A DNA stretch of 64,000 nt from Fragilaria radians (Eukaryota > Bacillariophyta > Fragilariophyceae > Fragilariales > Fragilariaceae), in the NCBI GenBank assembly GCA_900642245.1, contig CAAAJI010000010.1, forward strand, positions 239,149 through 303,148, given 5' to 3'. The notes beneath the pieces were generated by a model. That model was not told where the DNA came from, did no database searches, and saw only the letters and a list, made by a program, of their open reading frames with translations. This document shows positions 42,627 to 53,879 of this stretch, piece after piece (position 1 is the first letter of the stretch; every line of letters starts with the position of its first letter). The translations under genes were made by a program, and so were the position numbers.

Positions 42627-45600
42627 ATGTCCAGTGAAGTTGCACACTATGTTGTTACAGCTCACCCCCCTGGAGCAATACAATGCATGGCTAAAGGATA
42701 CTTTTTATCTACAATCAGTGATGAGCAAGTCGCAATAGCAAAGTTACGTCGGCTTGAAATTCGTTCCTCTGGAAATGGTGATACTCCTTTCCCCTTAGTT
42801 TCGTCGTATCCTATCAATGGTCGAATTATATACATGGTGGCTATTTTGAGGGGCACCCTTTTGTTTATTATAACCCAGGACTTTCAGTACGCAATATTGA
42901 GTTTTTCTCAAGGGACGAACGCTGTGCAAACCGTCATTAATGGCAAAATTAGCGCGACGTTGCTAGGCAAACCCGTCGACACAGGACCCATTGTGGCACT
43001 TTCTGATCACTCTTGCCTCGCGATGCATATATATGACGGATTTTTGACGATCTTACCCATACGCCCGCAGCACCGTTTCCCTGCAGGAAAAAGTGAAAAT
43101 AGTAAGAGCGCGAAAATTCCATCCATACTTGGAGAACCATTTCATTTGCGACTTGAAGAATTCAATATCTTGGATATTACCTTTCTTGTTGGTGAAAGTC
43201 AACAACTTTCTATTTTACATCAAGACTCTCATGGTAGACAACATATTGCAGTCTACGGTCTAGATAACAGCACTCGTCAACTTTCCTTGCTTTGGAAAAA
43301 GCAGCGCGTCGATGGAGGGTCCTCAATATTGATTGCAGTGCCACCTGCAGTTACCAGTACTGCAGCCTCAACTTCCCAACCATCTAAGGATTCAGACCTT
43401 GTTGGGTCACTAGTAGTCATGGGGCAACGCCAAATAACCCTCATTGGACAGTCCACTCATGTGATACCGCTTCCCAATTGTCTAATCTTGTCCTATTGTA
43501 GTCTGCCACCATCACTTTCAGGATTTTCACGCTATCTAGTAGGAGATGAATTTGGAAAGTTGCACATGTTGACTGTGGGATCGCAGTCACTAGCTTTGGA
43601 CACACTTGGCTCTACCTCTCTGTTAACAAGTGCAATGATTTACATGAAACCCGGATGGGTATTTTGCGGAAGCAAGCTGGGAGATTCCCAACTTTTACAA
43701 ATTCATCCGGAGCCAATTGATAATAGCTATCTATCTGTCCTAGAGGAATTCGTCAGTTTGGGTCCAATTGTCGACATGGATGTATGTGGACAATCATCTA
43801 CGGGTGTCGTAACTGCAAGTGGTACTTCCATTTCGGGTACGCTTCGACTTGTGAGAAACGGTATAGGGATGAAGGAATTTGCTGCTGTGGAAATCCCTGG
43901 AATACAGCGTATGTGGGCACTTCGATCTTCGTGGAAGGATAAGCATCATTCCTTTCTTGTTCAGTCCTTTGTTGCAGAAACGAGAGTTTTAGGAGTGACG
44001 TCAAATGAGACTTCAAAAAATGTGAACGAAGAATGCGAGGCAACACTGGAAGAGACTGTCCTTCAAGGTTTAGATTCCAATGCTGCTTCTCTTTTCATAG
44101 GGAATCTTCAAGCCGGAGATTTGGTTTTACAGATAACAGAATCTCATGTCCGCGTTTTAGACGCAAGTGCTGGATTCGCTTGTATTCAAACATGGAACCC
44201 TATAGATGATTCCACCATAGTCGTTGCATCGGCCAACGAATCGGGTCAAATTGTTATTGCTCTGCAAGGCGGACGTTTGATTTATCTACAGGCATCGGAT
44301 TGTGGTATATTGACCATAGTTGGAAATGCTCAAATGCCATCCGACATCAGTTGCATTAACCTGAACCCGTTTTCATCCTCTTTTTCAATGGAAATCGACA
44401 CTCCAGTGGATGCTGAAACGAGCTCCATAGTCGTTGTAGGGTTGTGGGATGACTTCACAGTACGTGTCTTAACTCTTGATGACAATTTGACTGAAGTTTT
44501 GCAAATTCACCTCAACGCCCAAGACGAAGAAAATGGCACTGAAAACGATCACGGCTTTACGAGCCCTGTACGTCGTCATCGAAATAATATGATGGCGCGA
44601 AGTTTGTGCCTCGTGAAGCTTGACTCGATGACTAAGAAGGTTGGCGAAGCTGGTGTTGACATGTTGTTTGTTGGCCTTGGTGATGGTACTCTAATATCAT
44701 TTTTTGTCAATCATCAAGAGAACGCGATTTCTATTCGTTCCAGAAAAGAAGTCAATCTTGGTACACAGTGCATTGATTTGATACCACTTCAAAGTGAGAA
44801 AGGAGAGACTTGTGTTTTAGCCACAGGCGATCGACCTGCTGTTATCTATTTGTCTGGAGGGGGTAGTCGCAATCAGAATCCAAAGCTCGCCTATTCCAAC
44901 GTCAATCTTACTTCGTGCGATAATGATATGGAAGCCGCAATATCAGCCTCAGAGAGAATCTCTGTGAATAGTGCAACTCCTTTTGTTTCCCCTCAACTTT
45001 TTGACGAAACTGCTGCTTCGAGTAAGCACTACTCACTATGTGTATCAGATGATTCAGTGTTACGTTTAGGTATTATCGATGATATTCAAAAGCTTCATGT
45101 TACAACATGCCGCCTTGGTATGGCTCCTCGTCGAGTTGTGCATTGTCCCGAAGGTCGAGTCTTTGCTGTTGGATGCATTGAGAGCGGTATTCAACAAGTG
45201 GCAACATCACATGGAGATATCAGCATGGGAAATTGTATACGATTTCTTGATGAAACAACGTTCGATGATATTGAAAGGTTTGTGAATTCTCTCGAATAAA
45301 TTCTATTACACATGTAGTGCGGTCGCTCACTAACTTCGATTTTCTTAGGATTGATCTCGAACCGCACGAAATGATATTATCTATTGTTAACGTTTATCTT
45401 GGAACGCAATACGCGTGTCAAACTGATTCTCCTAACGAAGCTACTAGTTCTACAACGAAGCGGACCAAACCTTACATCGTCATTGGAACTGCTTACGCCC
45501 TACCCGACGAAGACGAACCGACGAAAGGAAGGGTTCTTGTCCTTTCATGTGAAGATGACGAAGGTAACCCCACTCGGAGTGTTAAGCATGTAACAGAATT

Positions 45601-46687
45601 GCACGTTAACGGCGGTGTTTATTCTATGTGCCAGTTTTACAACGGATCGATTCTAATCACCGTGAATTGCAAGACTCTAGTGTGCAACTTAGTTCACGAT
45701 GGCGTACTAAAGTTATCTTACATCGGAATGGGTCATCATGGCCATATTTTGAGCCTCCTGGTCCAAAGCCGTGCCTCAAAAGAAAATATTGAAAAAACGA
45801 ACAAGAGAACACACAAGGATATGATATCTCCTGGAACGAAGATTGCAAGCATGGAAGATAAAGAGCAGCTGGCGATCGTTGGCGATCTCATGCGATCGAT
45901 TTCGTTGCTTCAATATTATCCAGAACACAAAGCATTGGAAGAAATCGCACGTGACTTTAACTGTAATTGGACGACAGCAATTGCAATGCTTTCGGACAAC
46001 TTGTATCTTGGAGCTGAAAATTGGGGTAACATCTTCATGTTGAAACGTAATTCCAAAGCAACAAGCGAAGAAATCCGTTGCCGCCTTGAGACAGTTGGTC
46101 GATACCATCTGGGTGAGATGTGCAATAAATTTGTGCGTGGAAGTCTGACAATGTCACAGTCGAACTCGTTGAACACAGCAGTGGAGAATTCTTCACGAAA
46201 GCAAGTGTCTGTAGCATCTGGAAATCGGAATAAGCATGAAGACGGGTCTTTGAATCGAATCCGTCGTCCTGTAGTTTCCATTGGAAGTCAAACGCTCTTT
46301 GGAACTGTAGATGGCACATTAGGTTGTATCTTAGGCCTGAATGCCCGTACTGCTGCCTTCTTTGCCACTTTAGAACGCGCCATGTCCAAAAAGGTATATG
46401 CTATAGGAAACTTTTCTCACACAGAGTTCCGGACATTTAATGCAGAGAATCGTGGTCAACCTGCTCATGGATTTGTGGACGGCGATCTCATCGAAACGTT
46501 TTTGGACCTAGATAGCACCACGATGCAAGTAATTGTGGATGAAATGAATCGAGATGGCGGGTGGGAACTTGATAGTATTCATAGGAAAAAGGTGGAGGGG
46601 GAGGAATCTGAAACCGTTGGCGATCGCTATCTTCTCAAAGTAGAGGATGTTGTGGCAATGGTGGAAGAGATTAGCATGATGCATTAG
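42627..46687 (+). CDS. DDB1: DDB1 (damage-specific DNA-binding protein 1, CUL4 adaptor)
   Basis: Triple beta-propeller adaptor that links DCAF receptors to CUL4 ubiquitin ligases; acts in nucleotide excision repair, replication licensing and light signalling. Exon 1 42627-45277, intron 45278-45348 (71 nt, CTCACTAAC branch point, TTTTCTTAG acceptor), exon 2 45349-46687; the join restores DDIERIDLEPHE in frame. 1329 residues, longer than the ~1140 of animals. Recognisable parts: YVVTAHPPGAIQC...IAKLRRLEIR at the N-terminus, VGLGDGTLISF in the middle, and the CPSF_A C-terminal region with GTAYALPDEDEPTKGRVLVL and the late FVDGDLIETFLDL segment that contacts DCAFs. Extra length is in loops such as the Asp/Glu-rich one around residue 630. 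Well supported. Confidence 0.93.
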
Positions 46688-46747
46688 AAAAACTAAAATC
46701 TACTATTTCTAGATCTAATACATCTATAATTCATTAGTGTTGAATCT

Positions 46748-47445
46748 CTAGATGAGCTTTGGCATGAACGAGCCCAAAATATTTTTGTAGAATTCCTCTC
46801 TTTTGGTCCACCTTTTTTCAACGGTATTCGCATCTAGTGACCAGATTCTTCCCTTGTTTACCGAAAGTTGAAGCAATTGATGAGTATCATCATTAATAGC
46901 GAAATCAAATTCATAGAAGACAATTCCCTCTGTCTGCCTCTCTGCTGCACTAAGTAACTTTGCATTACGCTTGCCTGCCAAGGACTTCCCTAGTTCCTGC
47001 ACATCACCAAGTACTTCGCTGTATTTCAAAGAAAAAAGTGGATCAGATACAAACAGAGATCTGAAAATGACATTCATTCAACAAATACATACATGCTTGT
47101 TGTAGTACTCTTGACGGGTGTACTTGAAACTTTGATGTTGTCTCTTGGATCAACGAGATCCTGCCATTTAACATCATAGGCACCAACTTCACCATCAAAC
47201 TTATTCCATCCTGATGGAGCTAAAATAGTCCATCCTCGATTAGAATCTTGATACTTTTCTAACAAGCCTCCCATTCGAGTTGTTGTTAGAGGAGTTTCAT
47301 CTATAATGGCTGCTCCAGCAGGAGATGCCAAAACAAATGCAACAGTAGCACTAGTGGATGCAACGCGCTCAAAGACTTGTCTTCTACTTGTTACGCTATA
47401 AGATGCCACATCTGCGATCAGTAAAGCGTAGACGATGGATTTCAT
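46748..47445 (-). CDS. PsbP-domain thylakoid lumen protein
   Basis: Relative of the photosystem II extrinsic protein PsbP. Exon 1 ends at 47093, intron 47092-47019 (74 nt, GTATGT donor, AATACAG acceptor), exon 2 47018-46748. The leader is layered: a signal peptide (MKSIVYALLIADVAS|YS), a short transit region, then a twin-arginine thylakoid signal (SRRQVFERV followed by a hydrophobic stretch ending SPAGAA), as expected for a diatom lumen protein with Tat import. The mature part has GWTILAPSGWNKF, VKWQDLVDP, VSSTPVKSTTTS, IEVLGDVQELGKSLA and FDFAINDDTHQLLQLSV, matching the PsbP fold. About 207 residues from the chosen Met (47445); in-frame Mets at 47457 and 47496 are alternatives. Whether it is true PsbP or a PPD/PPL relative is open. 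Confidence 0.82.
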
Positions 47446-47521
47446 AAGTCTGTACATCTTGAATAGATATATTATCCTCAACAATTTACGAAACACTAAA
47501 ATAAGATTAACTGAGATTCAG

Positions 47522-47892
47522 TCAATCATCTTTCGGGGTCGATGACGCCAAATCGTATCGAGTCACAGCCATGCACACGATGAAAGACCACGTACCTGAA
47601 TACGAGTAAATGAAGTACCAGTACAATTTTGCACCTAATGAAAAATGAAATCAAATCAGTGTAAATAATGGTAACGTTGCTTGGTATTCATCGTGTCAAC
47701 ACAAATATGAAGAAAACTCAAGTTCGAACTGAATTTGTTTGCTAGTTTGCCGGTCTCTTCCTTACTTTGAACTTTCTGGAGGCGCCAATCATCATCAGAT
47801 TCCATAACAAGATTGATTAAAATATAATAGGGAAAGATGAAGATGAGGTACATTACATAAATGCTCCTGTTCCTTAGCATATAAATTTGCAT
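47522..47892 (-). CDS. 79-residue two-TM membrane protein (two exons), family unknown
   Basis: Exon A 47892-47766, intron 47765-47635 (131 nt, GTAAGG donor, TTTTTCATTAG acceptor), exon B 47634-47522; the phases fit exactly (CAA A|GT GCA). The product has a first hydrophobic segment (YVMYLIFIFPYYILINLV), an acidic loop ESDDDWRLQKVQ, then YWYFIYSYSGTWSFIVCMAV as a second membrane segment and a short polar tail. A pyrimidine-rich acceptor (CTTGTCCTCAG) at about 47933 followed by in-frame AVNKDP suggests another 5' exon that I could not place. The 3' end lies about 75 bp upstream of the PsbP-gene start. I do not recognise the family. Confidence 0.5.
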
Positions 47893-50800
47893 AATTGGAT
47901 CTTTGTTAACAGCCTGAGGACAAGGTGGTTGACATACATTAAGTCATAGCAGTTTTGTTAATATTGTTCCTTTCTTCGAAAGTATTGAAGATAAGTTCCA
48001 TGAACAAGCAATTGATGACAGTTGGTCGTTGACATTTTTCTTATGATGATTCATATTTGTGAGGGGAATAAACGGACCGTTGAATGCAATTGTCAGTGAA
48101 TAGATATGAGTGTACATTGAATATAGGTATTTCCTTTATTTGGTTTGTACTAACAGTAAGGGACATTGGATACCCTTAAACATCTATTTCATGGTTTCAA
48201 AGAAATATACTAAGCTGCTGACAAGCAAGCAGAATATGCTGCGCCGACAACGGGACTCTGGTTTGGCTTGATTATGCTATGTTGACGCATTAATGACAAA
48301 TGAAAAAAAGAAAAAAGAGCAAGAGAAGATACCAAAATTGAAGCGATAACAAGCACTAGAGTGTACAATAGATCTGGACATAGGGCACATGAGTGTCTTA
48401 TGACGAGTGCATTAGCCATACAAAATGCAATCAGTATTTTAATCACACATGGAGTGCTATCAGCGATACTCGGGCTTCGTGTAATTGCAAATAGTGGAAG
48501 TCATAATGGCAGTGTCAGGTAACCTTATTTGGAGAGAAGTCGTCATGAAGGCTTAATACTTTGAAGGGCTGACAATCGTAGTCAAAATATCGTCAAGGTA
48601 CGAATATTGGAATGCCAATTTCCTTCGGAACTTAAGGATGAGGGGAGAAGCGTGAATAATGCATAGTGTTTGAAACGTAAATATGAATCGTGTCTATATT
48701 TGAACAAAGAAGGGGAGAGTCAGCCACCTGCCTGCCTTGGTAGATGATTGTGTGGGACTAGGTGATTATGAAGTACTAAAATGGCTAAGGATGAAACAAA
48801 GCAATCGCTTGATTACAACTATATTTGTAGCATACGTTGGTACTTGGGATCTATGGTAAAATACCAAAGGAGAAAGAGACTGTGATATTGGCAGTCAGTG
48901 CGAAGCTTTGTGGATGGATTTGAAGGAGGAATTAGGAACTATTCAGGAATTTATTGCACCTAAAAGTGAGCCACTACGGACTCCAATAAATCCCAGTCGT
49001 GAATGAGATTAACCCTACTGATGATCAGGGTGTCTCTTGACAGCCAGCCTTACAAATGGCAAGTCCGTCATCAAATTAAATCCAGATACACTGGGGATGA
49101 ACCTTGAATAAAACCAACCCAAACAGAAGAAAAAGGTAAGTTAAGCTCATAACATTTACTTCATTAGTCGCTGTATTTATCTCTACTTCCCAGCCATAAA
49201 ATAGGCGCTTCAAAGCTGTGGCCTTCTAGAGAACCCTATTTAAGATTTATCACGTTCCACTGCTTCACAACATTATGAGAAAAGTAGGACACATGTGTAA
49301 AGGAATTCGTCCAATTTTGAAAGTATATCCATGGCAAATGATTGCGACATTTCAGATCATGATTCACAGCTGATTGGTTTAAATAGTAAGCCTAACAAGG
49401 CTAACGTGAAAAGTCACTTTGGGGAGAGAACATTCTTCGCTGAATGAATTGAATTTGATTTAACAAATTAGTCCAGAATTGCCATCTAAAGAATATACAT
49501 TCTATCAAAAACTAAACAACATGCTTTGTAGGAGACCTCCCTTACTGTTAGTACAAGTAAACATAAAAATCTCAAGGTCTGTATACATCTATTCACGGGT
49601 ATTAACGATGTAAGTATCCATTTCGTTTTGGATGATAGGAAATATTTGATCAGCTAAGCTTAGACATAATTGAGCATTGCTAGTAAATTGAAAAAATGAG
49701 GAAAATTTTAAATGGCAACGTGATTATCATTCAAATTTACATACCATAATTTGTAAAGATTATAAAGTATTGCTCGTAAATGGAAAGTGTGTGCAATCCT
49801 TTCCAGTACCATTGGAGTCAGTTTAGAAATGTTAACAGATTCAAAGAACTTGAATCGTGCTTCCGTCCACCACTTTATATGTTTTGTTGAATTGGAAATA
49901 GTCCCACTTAGATCAATATTTCCCTCTACCCTTCGTGATAACTAGGAGTACGTATCTCAAATTCTGTCGACTTGCCTATTTCTCATCACCAAACCCTTAC
50001 TTTGCGCACAACTTGAAATCAGTGATGTCACTATTTCGACAGATATAACTACACTATGACCGATTTTCGTGCCATTTCTAATGTGAATACAGCAGAAATG
50101 GCTAATTTGATATTGCACCCAGGAAGATAATTTATTCAATAAGCAATTGAAGCTTGTGAAGACTGTTTTGCCCAGAAGAAGAAGGTTGAATCTCTCATTG
50201 CTATTCAACTTAAGTCAAACACTAGACGTGATGAAGATGAGGAGTAATAAATGATTCTTCAAGCTAGCAAAAAGAATGACCCTCAGGATAATTTTTAGGA
50301 ACATTTTCTGAGTAGCTGATACTGAGGTCAGAAGGAGCATTATTCTTGAGACCCATACCTCAAAACACTTCATCAGAAATGATGTTAGGAAAAAACTCTT
50401 AAACTACAAAGGTTAGTCATTTTACTTTGTAGTTTGTTGGAATTTTATGTTCTTGACCGCTTCAAGTGATTTAGCACATGTGATAGGATCATTGGGCAAG
50501 ATCTTATCGATGCATTAGGGAGTACACTTGTTTTCAATCATAAATCATCCAACTGGGATATGAACAATATTCCAGTAAGAGACAAGGACATTCTATCAAC
50601 TCCATAATTGATACTTGATGTTAGTGTGACTGCAAAATGAAACATTAGCAAAGTAGACAAATATTCCAGTTCCAAGAAGAACATATCTGTATACATAATA
50701 TATAAGCTTACAAGATTTGATAAAGTCATCAAAACCTCAACAGATAACATTACTTACAATAATTGCCAAAAATCTGAACATTATTTCAATACACAATCAA

Positions 50801-51505
50801 CTAGCTCACAATCGATGGACATGAGCTTTAAGCCAGCACATGTACGTACCCTTTTTTTGTCAGTGGAACAGCAAGTGTCCACAATGATTGCAAGGATAGT
50901 AGAATTTGAAGTCCTACTACAATTTCTTAATTGGGTTGACCCCGTCTGGGTATACCATGCTCATAGACTAAATTATGATTGGTTATGAGCGTTATGCTAT
51001 AGAACTTATAGGGCTACCTTACTTACTTCGACATGAATGTCATAGAAATCCAAACCTCCCCATCCAAGATTTGTTTCAAAATACCTGATTGTCAAGATAT
51101 CTTAATGCTAAATTAACTGTCGTTGGCAGTGTAGGCATTTTCAAAAGTTAGATTTTAAACAAATGCTTGACAATTACGCCGCTACACCAAACCAATCAGA
51201 GCAATTGAGGAGTTGCTGAACAAACTGATCCATTTGACTGTTTGCTTCAATCTACGTCACAGGCTGTAAGAAAAACAACTTAATTACATACTGATTGAAC
51301 TCTAACAGTAATTTACTAATTCAGATCAATGCCTTCACATGTCGCTGCATTCACCTACTGCCGCAAGCTTTGATACGTTTTTGCTTTGTTTTATCTTCTA
51401 CTTCGAAGTATTCGTATACAAAAGAAGATCTAAGGAATCATATTGAGCTCCTTGAATTCATGTGACTATTGTACATATTCTATTTATTTGTTGATATCGT
51501 AGTGG
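47893..51505. other. Gene-poor intergenic region
   Basis: About 3.6 kb of AT-rich sequence. One minus-strand stretch at 48210-48446 has an in-frame ATG (MANALVIRHSCALCPDLLY) and a hydrophobic segment (VLVIASILVSSLALFSFF), and might be a small membrane protein or an upstream exon of 47522-47892, but no consistent splice joins them. The rest shows no coding or repeat signal I can defend. Confidence 0.35.
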
Positions 51506-52663
51506 CTATGATAATCCTGACTTTCCCGGCTCCTGTGTGATATCATCCACGTAAGAAACAAGTATTGGAGCAAGAGCTTGATCGTCACGATAAATCTCTA
51601 ATAGTTGCGTCAGAACTATGACAATTTCCTTCCGTTGCCGTTCTGTGTAGGGACGACTTTGATCCAAATCATCGAGAGTAGATTCCGCCAATTGAAGGCG
51701 CCTCCTGTATGTTGTTTGTTGCTTGTCGATTTCGGAAAGATCCGATGAAGTATCATTCGCTTTCCTCGGTATGAATTCATTACCATGAAACTGGAAATTT
51801 AGTTGTAATATTGATTCATTCGCAAGATTTTTAGAAGAGTGAGCCTGCAGTTGTCTATTACTCTGACTTTTTTCCATTGTCTCCAAGCCTAATTGATTCA
51901 TAAGTTTGTGCCAAATGCAGGGAATATCTTCCATGGGCGTTGTTAGAGATAAGTCATTATTATCTCGCAAGAGAAATTCCCTCATTTGAAAAACTAACTC
52001 AGGTCCGAAATTCCGATTTGTGAGTTGTTCGTAGGGAATGATGAGTCGATTCTTCGTAGGAAAGCGTTCCATCCAATAGGAGAAGTGCTTTCTCCACGTT
52101 TCAAGCTCCTTAGTAAACACCGTATCCCTCCAGCTGATCCATTGATCCAGTGGAGCGCGAGGGGGTGGATCAGCTTTGAGGTTGTTATCGTTTGCATAAA
52201 GGATGTCATGATACGCTGGAAGAGCTTCCCAAGGGTGGCGAAGAAATAAAATAGTCTTGGAAACTTCTTCAGCCCCTAGGAATACGTTTCCCTCTGGACA
52301 TGGGAAAAAAGTTCGGATAGCGATAACATTGCGCTGTCCATTTGCAAAGGTATCATCAGTTGTGACGAGTCCTGTGATAGCTTCCACCAATTCAACTTCC
52401 AATCGGATTGCCGATCCCGGATATGAAGCCAAGAACGTCGGTCGAACTCGGGTTTGTGGAGTCTTTCCTTCAGGTATTTCACATTTATCGGATATCTTGG
52501 AAAGATCCTGAAAATGTTGTGTATTTGTTCTTGTTTTTCGAATCACTTTCGCTGGTCGTTGGAACAACATGTTTCTGGGAGATGACGCCAAGAAAAGAAG
52601 GCAAAATACCGCAGTAAAAGTGCACAATGAAGCTATCCTATCGTTACAGGAGAATCTTGACAT
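51506..52663 (-). CDS. Sulfotransferase-like type II membrane protein
   Basis: 385 residues from the ATG at 52663; the open frame extends to 52753 without an ATG. Signal anchor at about residues 12-28 (LCTFTAVFCLLFLASS). The luminal part resembles carbohydrate sulfotransferases of the WSCD type: LASYPGSAIRLEVELVE (about 78-94) stands where the PAPS 5'-phosphosulfate loop lies, with the usual Lys/Thr changed; ILFLRHPWEALPAY (about 138-151) matches the 3'-phosphate RxPxxxxxx segment; RLIIPYEQL is the following strand. The C-terminal 120 residues are polar and without known domains. Likely Golgi; substrate unknown. Shares a ~360-bp divergent promoter with the DTD gene. Confidence 0.65.
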   Translation of the reverse strand: MSRFSCNDRIASLCTFTAVFCLLFLASSPRNMLFQRPAKVIRKTRTNTQHFQDLSKISDKCEIPEGKTPQTRVRPTFLASYPGSAIRLEVELVEAITGLVTTDDTFANGQRNVIAIRTFFPCPEGNVFLGAEEVSKTILFLRHPWEALPAYHDILYANDNNLKADPPPRAPLDQWISWRDTVFTKELETWRKHFSYWMERFPTKNRLIIPYEQLTNRNFGPELVFQMREFLLRDNNDLSLTTPMEDIPCIWHKLMNQLGLETMEKSQSNRQLQAHSSKNLANESILQLNFQFHGNEFIPRKANDTSSDLSEIDKQQTTYRRRLQLAESTLDDLDQSRPYTERQRKEIVIVLTQLLEIYRDDQALAPILVSYVDDITQEPGKSGLS

Positions 52664-53019
52664 AGTGCTTCGATTGATCCCCTTAATCCTTTGAACTGTG
52701 AAACCACGACGCAAGGAGCAAAATGTAGTTGCTGCTGATTTTGTCACAGGCAATAAACTAAACGAGACATTGGGATATTAAAGTCATCGAAAAAAAATGA
52801 CCTACCAAGATTAATGACTATATTTTTGAGATTCGAGTAGTAGTATGTTTCGTGACAGTAAATGTTTCATCGGAGGATTCACATCAGCCTCTTTCTAAGG
52901 TTACCATCGCAATCCCATTGACACCTTCCAGAGGACTACCATCCCCATTTGGGTGGTTAGCGGTGTTGAAAAGTCTCATAATATTTTACGCTTTCTACGA
53001 CCGCCTCACTGTTAATTCG

Positions 53020-53526
53020 ATGAGGATCATTGTGCAACGAGTTCGCTCGGCATCAGTCACGGTGGACGGACAGATTGTTTCACAGATTGGACCTGGTCTT
53101 GTAGCACTGGTCGGCATTCATGAGTTGGATACCGGTGAGGATGTGCAATATTGCGCTCGTCGTCTCCTAGGTGCCAAATTGTGGGAAAACGACTCCGGTG
53201 CTTCATGGCGTCATGGCGTGAAAACCAAGGGATATCAAATTTTGTGTGTTAGTCAATTCACTCTTTACGGCACATTAACGAATAAAAAATGGCAACCAGA
53301 TTACAAATTAGCTATGAAGTCACAACCAGCACAAGATTTATACATCCAATTTTTGAACCAACTGAAGCAAGATTATGAATTAGAAGGGAAAATTCTAGAT
53401 GGAAAATTTGGAGCTATGATGGATGTAGCATTAGTTAACGATGGTCCCGTAACTATCATCATTGAAAGTGAACCGAAAGCCAAGATTCTTGAAGGCAAAG
53501 ATGATCATTCCATAGAAGTATCATGA
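53020..53526 (+). CDS. DTD1: D-aminoacyl-tRNA deacylase (DTD)
   Basis: Removes D-amino acids (and glycine mischarged on tRNA-Ala) from tRNAs; cytosolic proofreading enzyme. 168 residues from the ATG at 53020, the normal DTD length plus a short acidic tail. The family start MRIIVQRVRSASVTVDG is intact; the two active-site motifs are present: SQFTLYGTL (the SQFTL motif, about residues 79-87) and NDGPVTI (about 139-145, carrying the Gly-cisPro element in place of the usual NxPVT, with Gly before Pro as required). An open frame continues 56 codons upstream, but it begins with GTG and has unrelated composition, so the internal ATG is preferred. Confidence 0.92.
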   Translation: MRIIVQRVRSASVTVDGQIVSQIGPGLVALVGIHELDTGEDVQYCARRLLGAKLWENDSGASWRHGVKTKGYQILCVSQFTLYGTLTNKKWQPDYKLAMKSQPAQDLYIQFLNQLKQDYELEGKILDGKFGAMMDVALVNDGPVTIIIESEPKAKILEGKDDHSIEVS

Positions 53527-53879
53527 TTCCTTTTGTTTTCATGTACACAGTGATCTTAATAATAATATTTCAAGGATGCTTAGAACGTGATCAACAAGTA
53601 GTTTTCAAAATGCAGAAACACAATTTCCTTCCAATCAAATGAAATGAAATTCTATACAAATCCACACCAGACAAATTTGTTTGAAATTCCTGCCTCTTGG
53701 TTTCATATTTCCATATAAGTTACAGCAACCATCATCCTTCAAGTATTCTCCTTTTAACACTATATAATGAAAAAAGTGTACAATGATAAAATACTAAAGA
53801 TAATTAAACTCAGGTTACGTAGTTGGACAGTCCACCTTTCCAAGAATTGACTCGCTTACAGTCAAAAAAATAGAATCTA
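53527..53879. other. Intergenic, convergent 3' ends
   Basis: About 350 bp between two convergent genes; AT-rich, probably 3' UTRs only. Confidence 0.5.

Noticed and set aside
48210..48446. Small minus-strand membrane-protein ORF
   Set aside because: In-frame ATG and a hydrophobic stretch exist, but AT-rich pyrimidine tracts produce such segments by chance, and no donor fits the phase of the downstream exon.
52852..53019. N-terminal extension of the DTD protein
   Set aside because: It begins with GTG, lacks any upstream ATG, and the family's conserved start coincides with the ATG at 53020.
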